Source of the DNA: Sphingobium lactosutens
GTDB lineage: Bacteria; Pseudomonadota; Alphaproteobacteria; Sphingomonadales; Sphingomonadaceae
DNA length: 64,000 nt
NCBI RefSeq assembly: GCF_013393185.1
Contig: NZ_QJQX01000073.1
Span: 62,001 to 126,000 of the forward strand
Reading direction: 5' to 3'
Position numbers and translations under genes: made by a program. Numbering within the stretch: position 1 is the stretch's first letter; each line of letters starts with the position of its first letter. Below, piece by piece: positions 43,305-52,043 of this stretch. Below the pieces are notes generated by a model. The model was not told the origin of the DNA. It did no database searches and saw nothing but the letters and a program-made list of their open reading frames with translations.

Positions 43305-44423
43305 ATGTCCGTTGATGCCCTGTTCGAGCCCCTGACCATCGGTACGCTCGAAGTTCCGAACCGGATCGTCATGGCGCCGTTGACGCGTGCGCGTGCCGAT
43401 GAAAATCATGTCCCCACCAGCCTGCAGGCGGAATATTACGCTCAGCGCGCCGACGCGGGACTGATTATTTCGGAAGCGACTGCCGTCGATCCGCTCGGCA
43501 TGGGCTGGTATCGCGCTCCTGGCATCTGGTCGGATGCGATGGTGCGCGGCTGGAAGGGCGTGAGCGACGCCGTCCATGATAAGGGCGGCCGTATCTATGC
43601 CCAGCTCTGGCACATGGGCCGCCTGGTCCTGCCCGATTATATCGGTGGCAAGCTTCCGATCGGCCCCTCCCCCATCGCCGGTGAAGGCGAAACCTTCGCC
43701 CCGCGCCCGGTGGACGACACCAGCCATTTCCTGCCGATGAAGCCATATGTCGTGCCGCGTGAAATGACGCAGGCCGACATCGATCAGGTGATTGAGGCTT
43801 ATCGCACTGGCGCACGCAATGCGAAGGCGGCCGGGTTCGACGGCGCGGAAATCCACGGTGCCAACGGCTATATCATCGACCAGTTCCTGCAATCCAAGAC
43901 CAATCAGCGCACCGATGGCTATGGCGGCAGCGTCGAAAATCGCGTCCGCTTCCTGAAGGAAATCATTGAGGTGGTGGTCGCCGAGATCGATCCCAGCCGC
44001 GTCGGATTGCGCGTCAGCCCCACCAGCGAACGCAAGGGCATGGGCGATGACAATCCGGCGGCGCTGACCGAAGCCATCGGCAAGCTGGCCCATCAATATG
44101 GCCTGGCCTATATCCATCTGATCGAGCCGATCGCCTCGGGCTTCATGGAAAAGCCCGACTATCCGGTCATGGACCATCTGCGCGCCGTGTTCAAAGGCAC
44201 GATCATCCAGAATGGCAGCTTCGATGCTAAAACGGCGGCCGACTATATCGCCAGCGGCAAGGCCGAGGCCATCTCCTTCGGCCGTCCCTACATCGCCAAT
44301 CCCGACCTCGTCACCCGCTTCCGGGACGGCAAGCCGCTCGCCCAGGCGAATTTCGACTATGCCTATGTGGGCGAGGCTACGGGCTATACCGATTATCCCA
44401 CCTACAAGGATGACCGGGGCTAA
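43305..44423 (+). CDS. Old yellow enzyme family NADH:flavin oxidoreductase
   Basis: 372 residues. FMN barrel with PNRIVMAPLTRARA, AQLWHMGRL, GFDGAEIHGANGYIIDQFLQSKTNQRTDGYGGS (read as AEIHGANGYIIDQFL; His and Asn hold the substrate carbonyl) and ISFGRPYIANPDL. Reduces the C=C bond of an alpha,beta-unsaturated ketone or ester; in sphingomonads also N-ethylmaleimide- or morphinone-reductase-like. Last gene of the operon, followed at once by a strong terminator. Confidence 0.92.
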   Translation: MSVDALFEPLTIGTLEVPNRIVMAPLTRARADENHVPTSLQAEYYAQRADAGLIISEATAVDPLGMGWYRAPGIWSDAMVRGWKGVSDAVHDKGGRIYAQLWHMGRLVLPDYIGGKLPIGPSPIAGEGETFAPRPVDDTSHFLPMKPYVVPREMTQADIDQVIEAYRTGARNAKAAGFDGAEIHGANGYIIDQFLQSKTNQRTDGYGGSVENRVRFLKEIIEVVVAEIDPSRVGLRVSPTSERKGMGDDNPAALTEAIGKLAHQYGLAYIHLIEPIASGFMEKPDYPVMDHLRAVFKGTIIQNGSFDAKTAADYIASGKAEAISFGRPYIANPDLVTRFRDGKPLAQANFDYAYVGEATGYTDYPTYKDDRG

Positions 44424-44448
44424 GCTTTCCCATCAGCCGAATGAAGAA

Positions 44449-44478
44449 GAGGCAGGCTTTTCAGCCTGCCTCTTTTTT
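44449..44478 (+). terminator. Rho-independent terminator after the OYE gene
   Basis: GAGGCAGGC, loop TTTTCA, GCCTGCCTC, then six T. A textbook intrinsic terminator. Confidence 0.92.
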
Positions 44479-44504
44479 GCCCTGCGAAAACGGATTGGGA
44501 CGCG

Positions 44505-45593
44505 TCAGACCCCGAGCAGGGCGAACGCGTCATGATCCAGCGCAGCGGTTGCCGCGCGGACAGCATTGGCCGTGTTGATCGCCTCAGGCTGCCAGATCCC
44601 GCTGTTGTTGAGCCAGGTCACGACCGGATAGAAAGTCGCGCACCGATAGATGAACCAGGCTTCCTCGAAGGAGGGCACGTCCTGCGCGCCATGAGCCGCC
44701 AGCCGCGTCAGATAATGCGACAGCAGCGCGCGCTCCCATTTCCGCCGGTCCGCCACATCGATGGTGCACAACATGAAATAGGAAATGCCGATCGGCCAAT
44801 GCTCCGGCCTGGCAACCCAGTCGATCAGGCCGGGCTTGCCCGACGCGGTGACATAGAGATTGCCAAGATGTTCATCGCCATGGACCACGACCATGGCCGT
44901 CTGCGGCAGCAACGCCCACAGGTTCGTCCAGGCCTGCCGCGCCTTGTCGAGGTCCTGGAAAGCATTGGGCAGCGCCCTGCCCCGCGGCAGGTCGACATAG
45001 GACTGCCAGTTTTCCTGCTGGAAGAAGGTCGGGAAATAGACGTCGTTGACCAGTCGCCGGTTTTCCCACGCCAGCGTGCCGGGCCCCATCACCCCGCCTT
45101 CCGCAAACATCGGGCTGTTCCAGCTGCTGGCGTGCATCTTCGCAAAGGCGTCCATGAACGCCATGGCCTGACCCAGGTCTAGCGTGTGGAAAGCGTGGAA
45201 GAATGTCGCGCCGCTGGGCGCCAGATCCTCCATTACTATGGCCGAGGCCTCCTCCTCCACCGAGATATGGTGCCAGTGAGGCCCCTCCGGCGCGGCGACC
45301 AGCGGGGCTATGTCGCGGATCGAGCGCAGCTCGTTCGCCATCGCCCATGCAGAACCCGTGGAGGGGTCATTTTCGCCGGGAAAGTTGCCCTTGACGATAA
45401 AGGTACGGGGGCGATCGTTCCCACCAGCCGCATAGTCGACCTCGATCCGGAACTTGTTGCGCTTGTAGCCGAAGATAGGCCCATGGCGGACCTGCGTCAC
45501 CTCGACATCAGGCCAGGTTCCACGCAACGCCTCCGTCATCCAGCGGGCGTTCACATCCTGATAACGCAGCGGTACGTTCATCCCTTCCGACAT
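44505..45593 (-). CDS. Phosphotransferase (APH/ecdysteroid-kinase-like)
   Basis: 362 residues of the small-molecule kinase fold. Catalytic loop VVHGDEHLGNLYV and metal-binding LIDWVARPEHW are readable; the N-lobe has the FIVKGNF lysine and IVMEDL hinge. The motif order resembles ecdysteroid-kinase-like and acyl-CoA-dehydrogenase-10-associated phosphotransferases that phosphorylate alcohol groups. It converges on the OYE operon terminator and is divergent from the alcohol dehydrogenase at 45677, with a shared palindromic control region. A hydroxylated intermediate could be its substrate. Confidence 0.84.
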   Translation of the reverse strand: MSEGMNVPLRYQDVNARWMTEALRGTWPDVEVTQVRHGPIFGYKRNKFRIEVDYAAGGNDRPRTFIVKGNFPGENDPSTGSAWAMANELRSIRDIAPLVAAPEGPHWHHISVEEEASAIVMEDLAPSGATFFHAFHTLDLGQAMAFMDAFAKMHASSWNSPMFAEGGVMGPGTLAWENRRLVNDVYFPTFFQQENWQSYVDLPRGRALPNAFQDLDKARQAWTNLWALLPQTAMVVVHGDEHLGNLYVTASGKPGLIDWVARPEHWPIGISYFMLCTIDVADRRKWERALLSHYLTRLAAHGAQDVPSFEEAWFIYRCATFYPVVTWLNNSGIWQPEAINTANAVRAATAALDHDAFALLGV

Positions 45594-45629
45594 GCGTCTC
45601 TCCCTTTTTTGGCCATTGTCGAATCGTTC

Positions 45630-45648
45630 GCATACCGTATGCTAGCAT
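45630..45648. promoter_or_regulatory. Overlapping palindromes in divergent promoter region
   Basis: GCATACCGTATGC (45630-45642) is symmetric about its central C, and ATGCTAGCAT (45639-45648) overlaps it. The pair sits between the divergent phosphotransferase and alcohol dehydrogenase genes and resembles the other island operators (GCATAC, GCTAGC cores). Confidence 0.5.
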
Positions 45649-45676
45649 CCTAGAAAATCGCAAGGGATCGGAGCGG

Positions 45677-46687
45677 ATGAAATCGGCAATCTTCGTTGGC
45701 GCAGGCAAGCCTTTGGTGATCGAGGACCGCGCCATACCGCATCCTGGCCCCCATCAGGCGCTGATCCGGGTGGAACGCTGCGGCATTTGCGGGTCGGACC
45801 TGCACATGACCAGCGGCAGTCCCTTTGACGTGCCGTGCGGAACCGCGCTGGGGCATGAATATGCCGGCGAAGTTGTCGAACTGGGCTGCGATGTCCTCAA
45901 CATCAAGGTCGGGGATCGGGTTACGGCCCTGCCCATCGCCGGATGCGGCCAATGCCCCGCCTGCCTTGCAGACATGCCGCTGCATTGCACATCGATGGAA
46001 TCGATGGCCGGTGGCTATAGCGAATATACATTGATCGACGCCCGCAAGGCGGTCCGCCTACCCGACCAGTTGACATTCGAGGACGGGGCCCTGGTCGAAC
46101 CGCTCGCTTCCGGGCTTCGTGGGGTGAGACGATTGCCGGAGCTTGGACAGGCACGCGTGGCGATCATCGGCGCGGGCGCCATCGGCGGCGCGGCTGCTTT
46201 CTGGGCGCGGCAACTAGGCGCCGGGCCGATCACCATGATCGCGCGCAGCAGGCGCAACGAAGCGCTGGCCGCCGCGATGGGCGCGGACGCCTTCCTGACC
46301 GTGGGCGAAAATCTATCCGAAAATCTCGTCCGCGAGCTAGGCGGAATGCCCGATATCGTGATCGAGGCGGCGGGCGCGGCGGGCACCATCCAGCAGGCGA
46401 TCGAGCTGGTTCGCCTTGGCGGCACCGTGTTGTCGCTGGGCGGCTGCATCCATGCGGACCCGATCCTGCCCGCAGTCGCGATGTACAAGGATATCGTACT
46501 GCGTTTCAGCGTCGCTTATGGCTCGGCCGAGTTCCGCCAGAGCGTCGAGACCATGGCAAGCGGCGCGGTGCAGCCGCGCGCCCTGATCGGTGGAACGCTC
46601 AGCCTCGACGCGCTGCCCGATCAGTTCGAAGCGATGCGAGCGGGCTCCCATGCGGCAAAGCTGATGGTGAGCCCGCACGGAACGTGA
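45677..46687 (+). CDS. Zinc-dependent alcohol dehydrogenase (MDR family), paralogue 2
   Basis: 336 residues, the same length as the enzyme at 20604 and with identical zinc-ligand spacing: Cys35, His60-Glu61, structural cysteines 90, 93, 96 and 104. The C-terminal half keeps VAIIGAGAIGGAAAFWARQLGAGPITMIARS. Clearly a duplicate of the first enzyme with divergence outside the motifs. Single gene with its own palindromic control region and a hairpin at its end. Confidence 0.9.
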   Translation: MKSAIFVGAGKPLVIEDRAIPHPGPHQALIRVERCGICGSDLHMTSGSPFDVPCGTALGHEYAGEVVELGCDVLNIKVGDRVTALPIAGCGQCPACLADMPLHCTSMESMAGGYSEYTLIDARKAVRLPDQLTFEDGALVEPLASGLRGVRRLPELGQARVAIIGAGAIGGAAAFWARQLGAGPITMIARSRRNEALAAAMGADAFLTVGENLSENLVRELGGMPDIVIEAAGAAGTIQQAIELVRLGGTVLSLGGCIHADPILPAVAMYKDIVLRFSVAYGSAEFRQSVETMASGAVQPRALIGGTLSLDALPDQFEAMRAGSHAAKLMVSPHGT

Positions 46688-46703
46688 CGCCGGTCACGTT
46701 CCG
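46678..46703. terminator. Hairpin between converging genes
   Basis: CGGAACGTGAC, loop GCCG, GTCACGTTCCG. The stem overlaps the stop region of the alcohol dehydrogenase gene. Only a short T-run (GTTT) follows, so terminator strength is uncertain. Confidence 0.5.
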
Positions 46704-46708
46704 CCCGT

Positions 46709-48187
46709 TTATGCGGATTGCGGCTCCATGAGGGCGATGATCGGCGCGAGGAAACCCGCCATCATCGAATGCCCGACATGGCCCAGTTTCAACTCGCTGA
46801 GCTTGCCCGTTTCAAAGCAGTTCGTTGTCAACTGGCTGGCCGTCAGGTTGCGCAGATGCCCCCAAATCTGGAAGAAGCGGATGCGCTCCTCGCTGAGTTC
46901 CGGTCCGCCCGCAGCCCGATAGATGCTCATGAACTCGTTCCAGTCAAGTGAGCGGCCCACCGTGTTGCGCACATAGCCGACATCATCCGCCGGATCGCCG
47001 ATATGCGCGAACTCCCAATCGACCACCGCGCTCAGCTTGCCGTCATCGACGATAAAATTGTGGAAGCCGATGTCCCCGTGCAGCAGGACCGGCCTACCCG
47101 GCGCATCGGGAATATTGTCGAGAACCCAGCCGTAAAGCGCCAGGACGGCCGGTGAAGGCACCACCATCTCACGCAGGTAGAGATCGCGGATCGACTGGAT
47201 GTAACGCCGCGTGACTTCCTTGAGCGGTAGGTCCCAAAGTTCCGGCGAAATCGCTTCGGTCAGTGCACCAAGCTCGTGCAGCGGCGGCAGAGAGTGGAGT
47301 TCGGCCACGCTGTTCGCCAGCAGTTCGACCAGCGACCGGTCGACCTTGCCCGAAGCGCCATGCACATCGCCGCCGGTCGTGCCTGGCGCGCGTGTCATGA
47401 TGATGAAATCGCCGCCGGGCAGCAGTTCGTGGCTCGTATCCACCCACAGCGCTTCGGGCGCCGGGAAGCCCTGCTCGAAGGCGGCCCGTATAACCGGGAA
47501 CTCGCGTGAGACGCGGTGGCAGTCATTATCCACGGTCGGCTCGTCCCGGTCGCGGCGCATAACGAATTCACCGTGGAAGCTGTCGCCTTCGACCGCGAAC
47601 ATGGTGGTTTCCTTGCCATATCCACCCGGCAGGATACGACAGGATGTGACCTTGATCGTCTCGTCGGAAAAGCGATCGACCAGATAGCGCTGAAGCCGTT
47701 CAGGGGTCACTTCGGTATCGTCCACTACGTCCGGCGGCAACAGATCGCCGCACAATTCGTTCACGCGCTTGAGTTCAGCCTGCCCTGTTTCAAACACGAT
47801 TTTCAATCGCGCATCCGCCGGCAACCGAGGATCGCCTGCGATACGCTCGACCAGCGCCGACCAGCGTCGCATCACGTCCTGATACGCGGCCTGTCGTTCG
47901 ACGGCCGTCGGAACCGGCTGCGCCAACTGATCCTTGAGCGCCTCCGCATCCTCACCTAGATCAGGCGCCAGCTGAGAAAGCGAGAAGCCCCTCGTCATAT
48001 CCGCCAGCTGCGCCGAAAGGCGCGCCTGCCAGTTCGCGAATAGGTCGGCCTCCAGCGTTTCGCGGGATTCAAGAATGTTGAGCGATGCAAGGATCGCCTC
48101 CTGATCGGATGCATAAACCACGTTCGGGCCGAACAAACGTCGTGCTGTCTGATTGATGGAACGCAAAAGACGTGCGGACGTAGACAA
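46709..48187 (-). CDS. Phosphotransferase with N-terminal helical extension
   Basis: 492 residues. The kinase part (about 165-480) has GGYGKETTMFAV (nucleotide loop), catalytic LLHGDIGFHNFIVDDG and metal-binding VVDWEFAHIGDPADDVGY. The first 165 residues are helical (with repeated acidic/leucine-rich segments) and have no family I know; they resemble the extra domain seen in some actinobacterial and sphingomonad phosphotransferases near steroid genes. Different subfamily from the one at 44505. Convergent with the alcohol dehydrogenase gene. Confidence 0.82.
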   Translation of the reverse strand: MSTSARLLRSINQTARRLFGPNVVYASDQEAILASLNILESRETLEADLFANWQARLSAQLADMTRGFSLSQLAPDLGEDAEALKDQLAQPVPTAVERQAAYQDVMRRWSALVERIAGDPRLPADARLKIVFETGQAELKRVNELCGDLLPPDVVDDTEVTPERLQRYLVDRFSDETIKVTSCRILPGGYGKETTMFAVEGDSFHGEFVMRRDRDEPTVDNDCHRVSREFPVIRAAFEQGFPAPEALWVDTSHELLPGGDFIIMTRAPGTTGGDVHGASGKVDRSLVELLANSVAELHSLPPLHELGALTEAISPELWDLPLKEVTRRYIQSIRDLYLREMVVPSPAVLALYGWVLDNIPDAPGRPVLLHGDIGFHNFIVDDGKLSAVVDWEFAHIGDPADDVGYVRNTVGRSLDWNEFMSIYRAAGGPELSEERIRFFQIWGHLRNLTASQLTTNCFETGKLSELKLGHVGHSMMAGFLAPIIALMEPQSA

Positions 48188-48366
48188 GAAACCTCTCCTA
48201 TTCAGCTATCGGCGTGTTCAGCGCACGTCGCCGATGTCGGGCGGATCGGCGCTGCCAGCGCCGATACTGAATGCCAGATACATTATTCTCGACGATTACC
48301 CTGCCACAACCTCGCAAATTGGCAAGATCGGGACAGGAGGCCGAAACAACCTGCGGCAGCCATGCT

Positions 48367-48672
48367 TCATCCGGCCTTGCAATCGATCTCCAGTTCGTCC
48401 CCTACAATCCGCGTGGGAAAGAGCGTTAGGCTGTTGGGCGTGAGCGGCGACAGCGATTTACCGTCCTCCAGACTGAAGCGAGCGCCGTGATGCGGGCACA
48501 TGATGAAATTGCCGCGCACGCGCCCGCCATCGAGCGAAAGCTTCTGATGCGGGCATGTCTCATCCATGGCATGCAGCCCGGACGCGCTGCGGCACAACAG
48601 AATGTTGCGCCCCTCTACGGTCACGACTCGGGTGCCGCTCTCGGGAGCCTCTGACAAGGGAATGCGTGCCAA
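48367..48672 (-). CDS. Rieske-type [2Fe-2S] ferredoxin
   Basis: About 101 residues. Ligands are in CPHQKLSLDGG and CPHHGARFS (Cys-Pro-His and Cys-Pro-His-His), with the standard Rieske end DELEIDC. TTG at 48672, eight bases after GAAAGG, gives the normal length; upstream ATGs at 48747 or 48774 would add an atypical stretch. It should carry electrons to an oxygenase, most likely the Rieske alpha subunit at 31242 or the P450 at 56481. No ferredoxin reductase is in the window. A TACGATAGCGC element lies 70-90 bases upstream. Confidence 0.85.
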   Translation of the reverse strand: MARIPLSEAPESGTRVVTVEGRNILLCRSASGLHAMDETCPHQKLSLDGGRVRGNFIMCPHHGARFSLEDGKSLSPLTPNSLTLFPTRIVGDELEIDCKAG

Positions 48673-48939
48673 GAATGCCAACCTTTCAAAAAACAGCCAC
48701 CCCTCTGATGCAAGGCTTTGGCGGCCGTGACAATAAGTATCTTGCATAATGTACGATAGCGCACTAAATCTCAAGCAAGGGGTACGGCACAGCCAGTTTC
48801 CATCTGGAAGGGATGTTCCCGGCGCGAAAACCGATACTCTTGGCCGCCGATGTCAGACACATCAGCGGCTTCGTTTTGGCAGGCCGCCAGGCTGTATGTT
48901 GCAACCATGTGAGGCTGATGTCTCGAACGGGTAGGGTGC
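48673..48939. other. Divergent control region
   Basis: 267 bases between the ferredoxin and the CoA operon. It contains ATAATGTACGATAGCGCAC (about 48747-48765), related to the other operator-like sequences. No gene or clear promoter boxes seen. Confidence 0.4.
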
Positions 48940-50379
48940 ATGACTGAATTCGGTATCTCGCGCTTTGGCGCCTATATTCCTCGCCTTCGGCTGGATCGTT
49001 CGATCATCGCCGCCGCGCACGCCTGGATGGCGCCGGGCCTGAAAGGTCAGGCCAAGGGCAGCCGCGCCTTCACCAACTGGGACGAAGATACGATCACAAT
49101 GGGCGTCGAGGCCGCACGCGATGCGGTCGGGCCGGGCGATCTTCAGGGGGTCGGCGCGGTGCGTCTCGCATCGACCAACCTTCCTTATGCTGACCTTCAG
49201 AATGCCGCCATCGTCGCCCGCGCACTTGGCGCGGCCGATGGCGTGGCCACTTCTGACGCGGCGGGTTCGCAGCGGGCCGGTACATCGGCGCTGCTTCAGG
49301 CGCTCAAGGGCACCGAGCCGTCGCTGGTGATCGCCGCCGACAATCCGTTCGCCAAGCCCGCCAGCGCGCAGGAGCTGAGCTTCGGCGCGGGCGCTGCCGC
49401 CTTCATGGTGTCGGACCAGAATATCGCCGCGCGCCTTGTCGGCTCCGCTACGGTTGCCAATGTCTTTGTCGACCATTTCCGCTCGGCCGATGCCGACAGC
49501 GACTATAACTGGGAAGAACGCTGGGTCCGTGACGAGGGCTATGCAAAGATCGTTCCCAACGCGGTCAAGGCGGCCCTGGCCGACGCGCAGCTCACCATGG
49601 GCGACATCCAGCATTTCGTCATGCCCTCCTATCTGAAGGGCGCGGCTGATGCGGTCGCCAAGAAGCTAAAGTTCGCGGGCACTGTTGCTGGTGGCCTCGA
49701 AGATGGCGTCGGCTACGCTGGCGCGGCGCATGCGCTGCTGATGCTGGCCGCGACGCTCGAAAAGGCCGGGCCGGGTGAGCGAATCCTGCTGGTGGGGTTT
49801 GGTCAGGGCGCTGATGCGCTGATCTTCCAGACGACCGACGCGATTGCATCGGTCCGTCCGGCGCGCGGCGTTGCCGGCTCCATTGCCGATGGCCTGCCGA
49901 CGGACAGCTATCTGCGTATGCTGTCCTTTTATAACGGCATCGAGGCGGAATGGGGCATGCGTTCAGAAAAGAGCGGCAAGACCGCGCTGACCGAGCAGTA
50001 TCGCTCCGCCGACCAGCTGGAAGGCTTCAATGCGGGCAAGTGCGGCAGTTGCGGCACCGTGCAGTTCCCGCAGCTGCAATATTGCGTCAACTGCCACACC
50101 TCGAACGACCAGTTCGCCGACGTGCCGCTGCGCGACGAGGTCGCCGAAGTGCTCACATCCACTGCCGACTGGCTGTCCTATCACCCTGCGCCGCCTCTTT
50201 GGGTGGGCTTTGTGCGCTTCCATAGCGGTGCGCGTCTGCTGATGGAAATGGTGGACATCGGCAAGGACGGGATCGATACCGGAGCCAAATTGCGCATGGT
50301 GTATCGGATCAAGGAAAAGGATCGGCAGCGCGGTTATAACCGCTATTTCTGGAAAGCAACGCCGCTCGGCGCGGCTTGA
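48940..50379 (+). CDS. HMG-CoA-synthase-like protein fused to a DUF35 zinc-ribbon/OB domain
   Basis: 479 residues. The thiolase-fold part (about 1-335) begins ISRFGAYIPRLRLDR; a C-terminal rubredoxin-like zinc ribbon (CGSCGTVQFPQLQYCVNCH, about 368-388) and OB fold follow. In HMG-CoA synthases the nucleophile lies in ACxAGT; here the stretch is AAGSQRAGT, so the Cys position seems to be Gln111. That argues against a normal condensing enzyme and for a scaffold, decarboxylase or retro-aldol partner. It is followed after 12 bases by a thiolase, recalling the archaeal thiolase/HMG-CoA-synthase/DUF35 complex. First gene of a five-gene operon. Confidence 0.82.
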   Translation: MTEFGISRFGAYIPRLRLDRSIIAAAHAWMAPGLKGQAKGSRAFTNWDEDTITMGVEAARDAVGPGDLQGVGAVRLASTNLPYADLQNAAIVARALGAADGVATSDAAGSQRAGTSALLQALKGTEPSLVIAADNPFAKPASAQELSFGAGAAAFMVSDQNIAARLVGSATVANVFVDHFRSADADSDYNWEERWVRDEGYAKIVPNAVKAALADAQLTMGDIQHFVMPSYLKGAADAVAKKLKFAGTVAGGLEDGVGYAGAAHALLMLAATLEKAGPGERILLVGFGQGADALIFQTTDAIASVRPARGVAGSIADGLPTDSYLRMLSFYNGIEAEWGMRSEKSGKTALTEQYRSADQLEGFNAGKCGSCGTVQFPQLQYCVNCHTSNDQFADVPLRDEVAEVLTSTADWLSYHPAPPLWVGFVRFHSGARLLMEMVDIGKDGIDTGAKLRMVYRIKEKDRQRGYNRYFWKATPLGAA

Positions 50380-50391
50380 GGAGTTTCTGCG

Positions 50392-51588
50392 ATGGCAACG
50401 GGTATCAAGGATAAGGTCGCCATTCTTGGCATGGGCTGTTCCAAGTTCGGGGAGCGTTGGGACGCGGGTTCGCCCGACCTGATGAAGGAAGCCTTTGAAG
50501 AGGCGTTGGCCGACGCGGGCATCGAACGCAACCAGATCGAAGCCGCATGGTTCGGCTGCTGGGGTGACAGCATCAACGTCGGTAACTCGTCGATCCCGGC
50601 AGCGATGGCGCTGCGGCTCGAAGGGATCCCGGTCAGCCGCGTCGAAAATATGTGCGCGACTGGAACCGAGGCGCTGCGCGGCGCGGTTTATGCCGTCGCG
50701 TCGGGTGCGGTCGACATCGCGCTGGCGATCGGCGCAGAGAAGCTGAAGGATACCGGCTTCGGCGGTCTACCGCCGCCATTCAAGGGCACGTTCAACGACA
50801 TGTGGATGCCGATGGGCTCCGCACCCGCCGGTTTTGCCCAACTCGCCCCCTATTATCGTGCAAAATATGGCACGTCGAAGGAGGATCTGAAGCGCGCCAT
50901 CAGCCATGTGTCGTGGAAAAGCCACCAGAATGGTGTTCACAGCCCCAAGGCGCACTTCCAGAAGGCTGTGCCAATGGAAACAATCATGAATGCGCCGATG
51001 ATCTCCGATCCTCTGGGCCTGTTCGACTGTTCGGGCGTATCCGACGGATCGGCCTGCGCAATCGTCACCACCCCTGAGATCGCCAAAGCGCTGGGCAAGA
51101 AGGACCTCGTCACAATCAAGGCGTTGCAGCTTTCGACCAGTTCGGGCCGTGAGACGCAAATGAACGACTGGGACGGCAGCTATGTTGCGACCACCCGCAA
51201 TGCCGCGGCGCGCGCGTACAAGGAAGCGGGGATCACCGATCCCAAGACCCAGGTGCACCTGTCCGAAGTGCACGACTGCTTCTCCATCACCGAACTAGTG
51301 ACGATGGAGGATCTCGGCTTTTCCGACGATGGCCGGGCGGTGTTCGACATTCTCGATGGCCGCTATGACCGCGACGGCGCCATGCCATGCCAGATCGACG
51401 GTGGCCTGAAATGCTTCGGCCATCCCATCGGTGCGTCCGGGCTGCGCATGGCCTATGAACTCTACAACCAGCTGCTGGGCCGCGCCGGGGAGCGTCAGCT
51501 TTCCAGCCCGTCCATCGGTTTGACTCACAATCTCGGCGGCGTTCCCTATCAAGGCATCGCGGCCATCTCTGTCCTGGGACTTGCATAA
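50392..51588 (+). CDS. Thiolase (SCP-x/acetyl-CoA acetyltransferase family)
   Basis: 398 residues. Nucleophile Cys in ENMCATGTEAL (about residue 88), HDCFSITE, and GGLKCFGHPIGASGLR with the catalytic His are present. The form and the lipid-transfer-associated motifs place it with SCP-x-type thiolases, which need a DUF35 partner; that partner is fused to the preceding protein. Expected to cleave a 3-ketoacyl-CoA, or to act in a retro-aldol/Claisen step. Its stop and the MaoC ATG overlap by one base (TAATG). Confidence 0.88.
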   Translation: MATGIKDKVAILGMGCSKFGERWDAGSPDLMKEAFEEALADAGIERNQIEAAWFGCWGDSINVGNSSIPAAMALRLEGIPVSRVENMCATGTEALRGAVYAVASGAVDIALAIGAEKLKDTGFGGLPPPFKGTFNDMWMPMGSAPAGFAQLAPYYRAKYGTSKEDLKRAISHVSWKSHQNGVHSPKAHFQKAVPMETIMNAPMISDPLGLFDCSGVSDGSACAIVTTPEIAKALGKKDLVTIKALQLSTSSGRETQMNDWDGSYVATTRNAAARAYKEAGITDPKTQVHLSEVHDCFSITELVTMEDLGFSDDGRAVFDILDGRYDRDGAMPCQIDGGLKCFGHPIGASGLRMAYELYNQLLGRAGERQLSSPSIGLTHNLGGVPYQGIAAISVLGLA

Positions 51589-52043
51589 TGGCTGGCGTAT
51601 GGTTTGACGAACTGGAGGTCGGGCAGGTTTTCAATCACCCGATCCGCCGCACCCTCACCGAAACCGACAATCTGCTGATGTCGACGCTGACGCACAATCC
51701 TGCGCAGCTTCACATCGACGCCGAATATATGAAAAGCACGCCGTTCGGCCGCCCGCTCATGAATTCGGCATTCACCCTTGGGCTGATGGTGGGCATCTCG
51801 GTCGGCGACACGACGCTGGGTACGGCGGTCGCCAATCTCGGCTGGGATGAAGTGCGCTTTCCCAATCCGCTGTTCGCCGGCGACACGATCCATGTCGTGA
51901 CCGAAGTCATCGAACTGCGCGAATCAAAGTCGCGCCCGGAATCGGGCATCGTCACCTTCCTGCACAAGGCCTATAACCAGAAGGACGAGCTGGTCGCGTC
52001 CTGCAAGCGGTCCGGCCTTCAGCTGAAGAAGCCGAAAGAATGA
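51588..52043 (+). CDS. MaoC-like dehydratase (mesaconyl/methylmalyl-CoA hydratase type)
   Basis: 151-residue hot-dog protein. FDELEVGQVFNHPIRRTLTETDN, THNPAQLHIDAEYMKSTPFGRPLMNS and ANLGWDEVRFPNPLFAGDTI agree with the MaoC group that hydrates mesaconyl-CoA-like, branched enoyl-CoA esters; the Asn-Pro-x-x-x-His form replaces the Asp-His of classic hydratases. The next gene starts inside its stop (ATGA). The MaoC-CitE-acyl-CoA-dehydrogenase order matches, as far as I recall, Rv2499c-Rv2498c-Rv2500c of Mycobacterium tuberculosis. Confidence 0.86.
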   Translation: MAGVWFDELEVGQVFNHPIRRTLTETDNLLMSTLTHNPAQLHIDAEYMKSTPFGRPLMNSAFTLGLMVGISVGDTTLGTAVANLGWDEVRFPNPLFAGDTIHVVTEVIELRESKSRPESGIVTFLHKAYNQKDELVASCKRSGLQLKKPKE

